Assembly: GCA_003159055.1 (NCBI GenBank)
Contig: PMLH01000422.1
Location: 1-6,529 of the forward strand
DNA length: 6,529 nt
Reading direction: 5' to 3'
Source: Myxococcales bacterium
Lineage (GTDB): Bacteria > Myxococcota > Polyangia > Fen-1088
Positions 1-5,541 of this stretch are shown here, in pieces (positions within the stretch are counted from its first letter, which is position 1; the number at the start of each line of letters is the position of its first letter). Under the pieces are notes generated by a model, which saw nothing but the letters and a program-made list of their open reading frames with translations, did no database searches and was not told where the DNA came from. Position numbers and translations under genes: made by a program.

Positions 1-555
1 CAGCATCAGATGTGGGCCGCGCAGTTCTTGCTCACCACGAAGAACCATCACTGGCTTTCGTCGGGCGGCGCCGGCACCATGGGCTTCGGCTTCCCCGCCG
101 CGATCGGTGCCAAGTTTGGCTGCCCCGACAAGCCGGTGTGGGCGGTGGTCGGCGACGGCGGGTTCCAGATGACGCTATCCGAGCTGGCCACGGCCGCGGT
201 GAACAAGATCGCGGTCAAGGTTCTCATCATCAACAACCACTTCCTCGGCATGGTTCGCCAGTGGCAGGAGCTTTTCTACGAAAACCGCCTGTCAGGCACC
301 GACCTTGAGGGCAATCCTGACTTCGTCAAGCTGGCGGAGTCCTACGGCATCAAGGGCTTTCACCTGCGGCGTGCGGCCGACGTCGACAAGGTGCTCGAAG
401 CAGCGATGCAGTACAACGAAGGTCCTTGCGTGATTGACGCCGAGGTGGTCAAGGAAGACAACGTGTTCCCGATGATTCCGGCCGGTGCCCCGCTTTGCGA
501 CATGATCATCGAGCCGCCCAAGGCCGTGCTGGAGAAGCCCGCCGGCTCCACATAA
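1..555 (+). CDS. ilvB: Acetolactate synthase (AHAS) large catalytic subunit, 3' end only
   Basis: This is the C-terminal 184 residues of the thiamine-diphosphate enzyme that condenses two pyruvates to acetolactate (or pyruvate with 2-oxobutyrate to acetohydroxybutyrate), the first common step of Val/Leu/Ile synthesis in the cytoplasm. The reading frame is open from base 1 and begins with the family motif QHQMWAAQF. The ThDP/Mg-binding signature is complete: GDG at codons 51-53 and the paired Asn at codons 78-79. It is followed by GMVRQWQELFY, whose Trp (codon 88) corresponds to the herbicide-site Trp of plant and bacterial AHAS. The usual C-terminal FPMIPAGAP segment is present. The family is about 560-600 residues, so roughly two thirds lie upstream of the window. 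The TAA stop is 45 nt before the preferred ilvN start, so the two genes are almost certainly co-transcribed. Catabolic acetolactate synthase (AlsS) is unlikely because a regulatory subunit gene follows directly. Confidence 0.95.
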   Translation, partial: QHQMWAAQFLLTTKNHHWLSSGGAGTMGFGFPAAIGAKFGCPDKPVWAVVGDGGFQMTLSELATAAVNKIAVKVLIINNHFLGMVRQWQELFYENRLSGTDLEGNPDFVKLAESYGIKGFHLRRAADVDKVLEAAMQYNEGPCVIDAEVVKEDNVFPMIPAGAPLCDMIIEPPKAVLEKPAGST

Positions 556-588
556 CCCATGGCTATCTCGAACCCTTCACAGGCTTTC

Positions 589-593
589 AAAGG
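589..593 (+). promoter_or_regulatory. Ribosome binding site that decides the ilvN start
   Basis: AAAGG lies 7 nt before the ATG at 601. The earlier in-frame ATG at 559 sits only 3 nt after the ilvB stop and has no purine-rich sequence before it. The 14 residues added by the 559 start are not part of the conserved family N terminus. This supports initiation at 601. Confidence 0.55.
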
Positions 594-600
594 TACGAAC

Positions 601-1134
601 ATGAGCTCTCTCGCAACTGCCCTAGCCAATCCAGTGACCAACCTCCCCTTGCACACGATTTCCGTGCTCGTGCGCAACCAGCCCGGCGTTCTCGTCCGCG
701 TCGCCCTCGTCTTCGCCCGCCGCGGTTACAACATCGAAAGCTTGGTGGTCAGCGCCGACCCGACCAGCACCGAGTTTTCGCGCATGACCATCACCTGCAG
801 CGGCGACCCCGAGACGCTCGAACAGATCATCAAGCAGGTCGCCAAGCTGGTGGACGTCGTGCGTGCCATCGACCACACCGGACAGGCCGTGGTTGAAACG
901 GAAATCGCGCTGATCAAAATCAAGGCCGGGCTCACCGAACGCACCGAAATTTTGCAGTCGGCCGAGCACTACAAGGCCAAGGTCGTCGACTGCAGCCCCA
1001 CGTCGCTGATTCTTCGGGTGACCGGGGCGAGCGAGAAGCTCGACAGCTTCATCACCCTGCTGCGCCCCTTCGGCGTGGTCGAGTTGGTCCGCTCGGGCAA
1101 GATCCTGATGACCCGCGGCCCGGAAGCGACGTAA
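601..1134 (+). CDS. ilvN: Acetolactate synthase small regulatory subunit
   Basis: This 177-residue regulatory partner of AHAS activates the large subunit and normally mediates valine feedback inhibition. An N-terminal ACT domain starts at about residue 18 (HTISVLVRNQPGVL), with the GYNIESL segment at 42-48. A C-terminal AHAS small-subunit domain follows, including LDSF and VELVRSGK near the end. Asn26, Gly29 and Asn44 correspond to E. coli IlvH Asn11, Gly14 and Asn29, residues known to form the valine site, so feedback control is expected to be retained (inference). The length is within the usual 160-180 residues. The start at 601 is chosen for its AAAGG site; a start at 559 would add 14 residues. 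It follows ilvB directly and ends in tandem TAA TAA. No ilvC follows; the next gene is convergent. Confidence 0.93.
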   Translation: MSSLATALANPVTNLPLHTISVLVRNQPGVLVRVALVFARRGYNIESLVVSADPTSTEFSRMTITCSGDPETLEQIIKQVAKLVDVVRAIDHTGQAVVETEIALIKIKAGLTERTEILQSAEHYKAKVVDCSPTSLILRVTGASEKLDSFITLLRPFGVVELVRSGKILMTRGPEAT

Positions 1135-1140
1135 TAATGG

Positions 1141-1157
1141 GAACCCTGGGAGGGTTC
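1141..1157 (+). terminator. Hairpin just after ilvN, possible transcription terminator
   Basis: A perfect 7-bp inverted repeat, GAACCCT-GGG-AGGGTTC, begins 6 nt after the first ilvN stop codon. Its position at the end of the ilvBN transcript suits a terminator or an RNA 3'-end stabiliser. No T-tract follows, so it is not a canonical Rho-independent terminator. Confidence 0.4.
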
Positions 1158-1180
1158 AGCTCTGCACTCGGCACCTGCCC

Positions 1181-1207
1181 CACCCCTGCCACCCCTGCCA
1201 CCCCCGC
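1181..1207. repeat. Three tandem 9-nt repeats
   Basis: CACCCCTGC occurs at 1181-1189 and 1190-1198, followed by the one-mismatch copy CACCCCCGC at 1199-1207. The unit is 9 nt and would encode a Pro/Ala-type tripeptide repeat, but no gene is supported here. It most likely arose by slippage in non-coding GC-rich DNA. Confidence 0.55.
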
Positions 1208-1281
1208 GCTTCGCGCGGCCTCGCCAGATGCTCCCGCGCTCTGGCTTCGGCCGGCAAAGCCGCCCTCCGCCTACGCGGTTG

Positions 1282-1293
1282 ATGGGAACCCTG
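1282..1293. repeat. Second copy of a 12-nt direct repeat
   Basis: ATGGGAACCCTG occurs here and at 1137-1148, where it forms the left arm region of the hairpin after ilvN. This copy lacks the matching right arm, so it does not form the same hairpin. Role unknown. Confidence 0.4.
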
Positions 1294-1298
1294 CTGGC

Positions 1299-1331
1299 CG
1301 GTGCCGGATGCCGGCTCCGTCACCGGCACCG
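1299..1331. terminator. GC-rich stem-loop in the convergent intergenic region
   Basis: CGGTGCCGG (1299-1307) is perfectly complementary to CCGGCACCG (1323-1331), giving a 9-bp, nearly all-GC stem with a 15-nt loop. It lies between the converging ends of ilvN and the - strand STAS gene and could act on transcripts from either strand. Neither side has a T-tract, so termination is an inference from position and stem strength. It could instead be a remnant of a dispersed palindromic repeat. Confidence 0.35.
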
Positions 1332-1412
1332 TAACCGGGCTCGGCTTTCTGGCTCCCGGCCTCCGGCCCCGCCGCCCTTAGTCCAGCCGCGCAACCAGCT
1401 ACGAACGTCTGG

Positions 1413-1817
1413 CTAGCGCACGGCCTGCATGGCCATTTGCTGCTGCGCCCGCGGCGTGAGCACAATGCCACTCGGATCGAGATCGCGCAGACGTGGCAAT
1501 GTAATCGGTTGCCAGGCCACGGCGGGATCGAAAATGAAGTTGATCTTGTACTTCTTTTCGGCGGGCAGTCGGTTGCGCCGCAAGATCCAGCTCAAGAACT
1601 CCTTGATGCCGGAGGAATTCAGAAATGCAAGACTGGTGACGTCGACCCGAACCTCCAGCAGGCCTTCGCCGAGCACCATGTTGTGGACGATCTCAATGAA
1701 GCCAGCCAGGAAATCTCGTGGGCTCAACTGGTCGATTTCGCCGACCACGAAGACGGTTTCTCCCTCCACGCGCAGGGTGACTTTTCCACCTGCTGCCTGC
1801 ACCGTTGAGATATGCAT
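1413..1817 (-). CDS. STAS-like regulatory protein (anti-sigma-factor antagonist type)
   Basis: This is a small cytoplasmic protein of 134 residues with no signal peptide or membrane segment. The pattern VFVVGEID at 22-29, then an acidic/hydrophobic strand, then VTSLAFLNSSGIKEFL at 60-75, is that of a STAS fold. Asn67-Ser68-Ser69-Gly70 sits where anti-sigma antagonists such as SpoIIAA carry the phosphorylated serine. The tail (AWQPITLPRLRDL, 101-113) resembles the cyanobacterial Slr1659-type branch of STAS-like regulators more than classical SpoIIAA. Such proteins usually work by partner switching with an ATP-binding anti-sigma kinase; none is encoded in the window, so any partner is elsewhere. 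The start is the ATG at 1817. A longer version from TTG at 1862 would add 15 residues with no visible ribosome binding site. The gene is divergent from the lipoprotein/OMP cassette and converges on ilvN. Confidence 0.82.
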   Translation of the reverse strand: MHISTVQAAGGKVTLRVEGETVFVVGEIDQLSPRDFLAGFIEIVHNMVLGEGLLEVRVDVTSLAFLNSSGIKEFLSWILRRNRLPAEKKYKINFIFDPAVAWQPITLPRLRDLDPSGIVLTPRAQQQMAMQAVR

Positions 1818-1880
1818 CAATGACCCGTGTGAAAGACGACCAACCGATCTGATCTTCGACAAAAAATCGCAGCGCCTGTA

Positions 1881-1954
1881 GCATTCTCAGAAAACGCTCG
1901 GCGGACGCGACAGCCGTGTCGCACAAACGTCGCAAATCACATCCGCATTCTCAG
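1881..1954. repeat. Pair of exact 10-bp direct repeats flanking the palindrome
   Basis: GCATTCTCAG occurs at 1881-1890 and again at 1945-1954, 64 bp apart. The copies bracket the palindrome at 1907-1922. They could be repeated binding sites for a regulator, but two copies of a 10-mer are weak evidence. Confidence 0.35.
1907..1922. promoter_or_regulatory. 16-bp palindrome, candidate operator
   Basis: GCGACA-GCCG-TGTCGC has perfect 6-bp arms and a 4-bp centre, midway between two divergent genes, where a dimeric regulator could bind. The motif GTCGCA at 1918-1923 is repeated at 1929-1934, an 11-bp spacing that is close to one helical turn. No regulator family is recognised from the motif. Confidence 0.35.
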
Positions 1955-2008
1955 CAGTTTCGGGCACCTGCCGCACGGCACGAAATTTGCTGTGGCCAGT
2001 TGTCCGCC

Positions 2009-3913
2009 ATGAAAAACAATGCGATCGTTCTGTACGCTTTGATCGGCGGGTTGGGGGCTTGTGGCGCGGCAGACTCCGGCAACGTGGGCGGCTCAGCCTC
2101 GAAGTCGGATGCCGGCGGGTACAAGGGGGCGAGCGCAGACGCCGCGTTGGGCATCCCCAACTTTGGGGCAGGCGGCAGCGCCGGCTCTGGCGCCGGGGCC
2201 GCCACCCCGCCGGAACAGGAGACGAAGGTCGACTACCTCACGCCTCGCGGCGGCGACTTGCGGGTCTACGTCGCCAACCCCACTCGCAACACAGTCAGCA
2301 TCATCAATTCCGATACCCTGACCATCAGCGAACAGCCAACCGGCGACACGCCAACCTATGTCGCAACGGTGCCAGGTCAGGACATCGCCTTGGTGATCAA
2401 CGCCGGTTCGCACACCCTGCGCGTGATTCGCGAGGACACCCCGGGCGCGAAAAGCTACCCCATTGTCTCACGGGCCAACACCATCTCGCTCTCCCCGGAT
2501 GGGCTGCACGCCGTGGTGTGGTTCGATTCGTCGCAGAACAGCTCGTCGACCAGCAGCACCACGACAACCGCGGGAACCACGCAGGGGGTTAGCCTGGTCA
2601 GTCTCGGTTCGGGCACGACGGCCGACAGCGTGGTTTCCGTCACCGTCGGCTACAACCCCTCGACGGTGGTCTTTTCCAGCGACAGCTCCGCCGCGTTCGT
2701 CGTGACCGACGACGGCATTTCCGAGCTTCGCTTCGCCAACATCACCGGGCCGACCATCGCGCCTTTCACCCGCATCGACGATGGATCGCTCACCTTACTC
2801 AGTGCCGACGCCGGCACGCTACCCACCGACAGCAGGATGGAACCCGACCTCGCTCCACCCGGTCCCGACGCCTCACCCGTGCCCGATGGCGGCGTTCCGC
2901 CGATGGACGGCGGCAGCCGACTCGACAGCGGCGAGCCCGACATCGGCAAGACGCCGGATGCAGGCACGGCCGCTGCGGACGCCACGGTTTTCAAGGACGC
3001 CTCGCCGAGCTCGGCCACGGCGAAAGGCAAAGCGGTCGACGTGTCGGTCAGCAGGAACGGCGACTACGCCATCGCCCGCCGTGAGGGTTCGGCCGCCGTA
3101 TTGCTGGTCGATCTGAAGGCCAAGACCGTTTCGACCCTTCTGCTGTCCAGTGAAGTCACGGATTTGGACCTGGTCGACGGGGCCATCTCGGGGCCACAAG
3201 CCTTCGCTGTCCTGCGCAGCGAGAGCCGGTTGGTGCGAATCGATATCCCCGCCGGGTTCAGCGACGAGTCGCACCGCAAGGACTGGCCCTTCGCGGGCGC
3301 ACTCATCGGCTCGGTAACGATGAGCGCGAAGGGGACCTATGCACTGCTCTACACCACGGCGATTCCAAGCAAAGACCTGGCCGTCTTCGATTTGGTCAAG
3401 GAGCAGCTGCTTCCGCAGCAGCCGGAGCTTCACAAGAACATCCGCGCCGTCGCCATCGCGCCCGACGAGAAGACCGCGCTCGTCCTGCACAGCAAGAGCG
3501 CTTCCACCTCGACGTCGACCGCCCTGACCCAGCAAGAGATCGACGACCAATCATACGGCTACAGCATAGTCCAGTTGGCCACCGGTTCGACCTTGCTGCA
3601 AACGACCACGATCGATCCAAGCCAATTCGCCATCACCCCCGATTCGAGCAGCGCCTTCGTGCTTTTGCGCGACGACAAGGCCTCGATACGCAAAGCACAG
3701 GAAATCTCCCTGGCCAACTTCAGTACGAGGGACTTTCCCCTCGGCAGTCCACCCAGCTCGATTGCGGCGCTGTCGTCCGCGGTACACAAGGTCTTTATTG
3801 GTCAGGAATACAGCGAAGGTCGCATCAGCTTCATCGACTGGATCACGGGCCCGGACACCGGCAGCGTGCAATCGGTGACCGGCTTCGCCCTCAACGGAAG
3901 GATCCAACAATGA
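2009..3913 (+). CDS. Beta-propeller lipoprotein with an inserted PDGG-type linker
   Basis: This is an exported lipoprotein of 634 residues with no recognised specific function. The N terminus has a short signal peptide ending in the lipobox L15-G16-A17-C18. Cys18 is the only cysteine, and Gly at +2 lacks the Asp inner-membrane retention signal of E. coli. A Gly/Ser/Ala-rich tether runs to about residue 75. A YVTN-type propeller follows: YVAN at 87-90, then repeated strand motifs near 160-172 (SLSPDG), 220-235, 343-358, 436-450, 481-495 (AIAPDE) and 540-555 (AITPDS). A disordered Asp/Pro/Gly-rich insert fills about 265-335, and Ser/Thr-rich loops lie at 174-191 and 495-503. The ATG at 2009 is chosen because the GTG at 1916 would bury the signal peptide behind 31 basic and polar residues. 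No clear ribosome binding site precedes 2009. It is the first gene of a three-gene cassette, and its TGA overlaps the next ATG. Such propellers usually bind protein or ligand; an enzymatic role is not indicated. Confidence 0.85.
   Translation: MKNNAIVLYALIGGLGACGAADSGNVGGSASKSDAGGYKGASADAALGIPNFGAGGSAGSGAGAATPPEQETKVDYLTPRGGDLRVYVANPTRNTVSIINSDTLTISEQPTGDTPTYVATVPGQDIALVINAGSHTLRVIREDTPGAKSYPIVSRANTISLSPDGLHAVVWFDSSQNSSSTSSTTTTAGTTQGVSLVSLGSGTTADSVVSVTVGYNPSTVVFSSDSSAAFVVTDDGISELRFANITGPTIAPFTRIDDGSLTLLSADAGTLPTDSRMEPDLAPPGPDASPVPDGGVPPMDGGSRLDSGEPDIGKTPDAGTAAADATVFKDASPSSATAKGKAVDVSVSRNGDYAIARREGSAAVLLVDLKAKTVSTLLLSSEVTDLDLVDGAISGPQAFAVLRSESRLVRIDIPAGFSDESHRKDWPFAGALIGSVTMSAKGTYALLYTTAIPSKDLAVFDLVKEQLLPQQPELHKNIRAVAIAPDEKTALVLHSKSASTSTSTALTQQEIDDQSYGYSIVQLATGSTLLQTTTIDPSQFAITPDSSSAFVLLRDDKASIRKAQEISLANFSTRDFPLGSPPSSIAALSSAVHKVFIGQEYSEGRISFIDWITGPDTGSVQSVTGFALNGRIQQ
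2801..3015 (+). other. Low-complexity Asp/Pro/Gly/Ala linker inside the propeller lipoprotein
   Basis: Codons about 265-335 of the lipoprotein gene encode a stretch with ADAG, GPDAS, VPDGG, MDGG, LDSGEPD and PDAGT motifs and almost no aromatic residues. It separates the propeller-like repeats before it from those after it. Similar Asp/Gly/Pro linkers are frequent in secreted proteins of myxobacteria. It is probably disordered; the regularly spaced Asp residues might bind calcium (inference). Confidence 0.6.
3896..3902 (+). promoter_or_regulatory. Strong ribosome binding site for the second lipoprotein gene
   Basis: GGAAGGA lies 7 nt upstream of the ATG at 3910, inside the end of the preceding gene. 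It fixes the start of the second gene and, with the ATGA overlap, points to translational coupling. Confidence 0.75.
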
Positions 3914-5541
3914 GACGCGGATTTCTTGCTCTGGCGTTGCTCGCATCGCTACCCGCATGCAGCGACAGCAGCACCGAGTTCTGGCAGTCCCCGAGCGACG
4001 TGATGCCGATGGTGGCGCTCGACGACCAGGTTGCCTTCGTCGACAAGACCTCGGCCACCGCCTTTCTGCTCGACCCGAGCGAAGCGCTGAAACCGCGACT
4101 GATGTCGGTCGGCAAGCAACCGGTCAAAGCCGTCAAGCACACTGGGAGCAACAGACTGCTGGTGGTCAGCGCCGGAGACCGAGGCTCGTCCTCGAAGCTG
4201 CCTATTTCGCCGCAACTCGTGGTTGTCGACCCAACCGCCGAGGCGCCCCTATCCCACGATCTCGAAAGCCGCTTCGATGATCTGGAGCAATCCAGCGAGG
4301 GCAGGTTCGCGATCCTCTATCATAAGTCGACCACCCCAGACGCGAACGAAGGTGCGCTCTTCAATCCCAACGATCTGGTGGTCGCGGATTTCTCCGAGAC
4401 CCACACGGCAGACCCAACCCTGACCCCGAAACCCATTCGCAGCCTAGGCGGCGTTCCCGACAACATCCTGTTTTCCCCCGAGTACAGTTTTCCGTCCGCC
4501 GGGGCGCACAGATTCGCGGTGGTCTCGTCGCAGAGCTACGTGACCCTGGTTGATCTCTACAACTTGGCCCATACGGAGATTTCCATCCCGCTTTGCCCGG
4601 CCACCTCGAGCTGCACCTACAAGATCGAGGACATTGTCTTCGATCCCTCGAACCTCGGCATGTACGTGCGGGTGACGGGAACGAAGGACATGACCGGTGT
4701 GAAGGACATCTTCCAGATCACGCTGACCGACACCGATGCCGCGGACTTCCGCGCTTCGTTGTCCATGCTCGCAGTCGGCTCGGCTGCAGCGGACATGGTC
4801 CTGTACGGTGCGGGCAAGCAGGCGCGCTTGGCGGTGGTCGCGCCCGACATCAAGAGCCTGGTCGTCATCGATCCCACCACCAGCAGCTCAGTATCGGTGT
4901 CCATAGCGATTCCGGCCAACAAGATCGTGCCGTTCGACAGCGGTAGCCGCGCCATGCTGGTCGACGTGAACCTCGGCAGTACCAGCGTGTTGTTCGCGGA
5001 CTTTGGGGTGGTCCAGACTGAGGGCGGGCTGCCGCCCATTCAGTACTCCATCCGAGGGGCGGCGATGGCTGTGAATCCACTGGTCAGCCAAGGCCTCGCT
5101 CTCCTGTGGTTCAGCAGATCGGCCAGCAATGCGGTATTGTCGGTGGTCAGCCTGACCCAGCCGCCGTCGTTTTTCGACTACAACTCGTCGAGTGCGCTCG
5201 GAGCGCCCTACTTGGAGGTACGCGATTTGGCAAGTCGGCTGTGGAGCGTGGATTCGCCGGCCGACGGATTGCCGGCACCGAATTCCGGTCTGCACTACCT
5301 GGACGTGGTGGCTGGCGCTAGCCAAAACCATCCGACGACGATCTGGCTGGATCAAACCATCCGCAGCATCACGGCGCTGGCAAAACCGAGCGCCGACAGC
5401 AAGCGCTACCTGGTGCTGGAACACAACCTCGACGCCTACGGCAACCTCACCTTCGTCGACGCCGACAATCCCGACCGGGCCACAGCGCGCACCGCGTATG
5501 GCTTCCTGCTTACCGACTACCTTGGAAGGACGCAGCCATGA
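3910..5541 (+). CDS. Second beta-propeller-like lipoprotein
   Basis: This is an exported lipoprotein of 543 residues with no specific function recognised. It begins MRRGFLALALLASLPAC, a compact signal peptide with lipobox L14-P15-A16-C17 followed by a Ser/Asp-rich tether; Ser at +2 suggests outer-membrane sorting by the E. coli rule (inference). The mature part is rich in short beta-strands. Propeller-type strand motifs ending in A-[IVL]-[VL] patterns occur near residues 70-88, 123-138, 185-205, 239-254, 296-320, 337-352, 385-403 and 485-505, roughly eight repeats, consistent with a 7- or 8-bladed propeller. Cys229 and Cys235 (CPATSSC) could form a disulfide in an exposed loop. It overlaps both neighbours by the ATGA arrangement and is preceded by GGAAGGA at 7 nt. 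It lacks the long Asp/Pro/Gly insert of its upstream partner. It is probably a distant paralogue of that protein, but the identity is too low for me to align by eye. Confidence 0.85.
   Translation: MRRGFLALALLASLPACSDSSTEFWQSPSDVMPMVALDDQVAFVDKTSATAFLLDPSEALKPRLMSVGKQPVKAVKHTGSNRLLVVSAGDRGSSSKLPISPQLVVVDPTAEAPLSHDLESRFDDLEQSSEGRFAILYHKSTTPDANEGALFNPNDLVVADFSETHTADPTLTPKPIRSLGGVPDNILFSPEYSFPSAGAHRFAVVSSQSYVTLVDLYNLAHTEISIPLCPATSSCTYKIEDIVFDPSNLGMYVRVTGTKDMTGVKDIFQITLTDTDAADFRASLSMLAVGSAAADMVLYGAGKQARLAVVAPDIKSLVVIDPTTSSSVSVSIAIPANKIVPFDSGSRAMLVDVNLGSTSVLFADFGVVQTEGGLPPIQYSIRGAAMAVNPLVSQGLALLWFSRSASNAVLSVVSLTQPPSFFDYNSSSALGAPYLEVRDLASRLWSVDSPADGLPAPNSGLHYLDVVAGASQNHPTTIWLDQTIRSITALAKPSADSKRYLVLEHNLDAYGNLTFVDADNPDRATARTAYGFLLTDYLGRTQP
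5524..5530 (+). promoter_or_regulatory. Strong ribosome binding site for the beta-barrel gene
   Basis: GGAAGGA lies 7 nt before the ATG at 5538, the same sequence and spacing as at the preceding gene junction. It supports the chosen start of the outer-membrane protein. Confidence 0.75.

Larger units (their letters stand above)
1818..2008. promoter_or_regulatory. Divergent intergenic region, probable promoters for both flanking genes
   Basis: These 191 bp separate the STAS gene start from the first lipoprotein start and must hold at least one promoter for each direction. It is more AT-rich than its surroundings in patches, for example near 1861-1867 and 1984-1989. I cannot identify convincing -35/-10 boxes. 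Repeated short motifs and a palindrome here are listed separately. An in-frame GTG at 1916 would push the lipoprotein gene into this region, but it is disfavoured. Confidence 0.45.

Noticed and set aside
1137..1334. 65-codon + strand open frame after ilvN starting ATGGGAACC
   Set aside because: Its composition is Pro/Ala-rich from the CACCCCTGC repeats, it has no ribosome binding site, and its start overlaps the ilvN stop and the hairpin. It looks like an open frame created by high GC content.
1818..1862. TTG start at 1862 for the STAS-like protein
   Set aside because: It is a rare start codon with no ribosome binding site, and the added 15 residues precede the usual beginning of the domain. 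The ATG at 1817 fits better, though the longer form cannot be ruled out.
1916..2008. GTG start at 1916 for the first lipoprotein
   Set aside because: It would put 31 mostly basic and polar residues ahead of a complete lipoprotein signal peptide and move the lipobox Cys to about residue 49. The ATG at 2009 gives a normal 17-residue signal.
2873..3550. 225-codon - strand open frame opposite the first lipoprotein gene
   Set aside because: It is a shadow of the lipoprotein coding frame, with no domain-like pattern. The opposite frame has a signal peptide, lipobox and propeller repeats.
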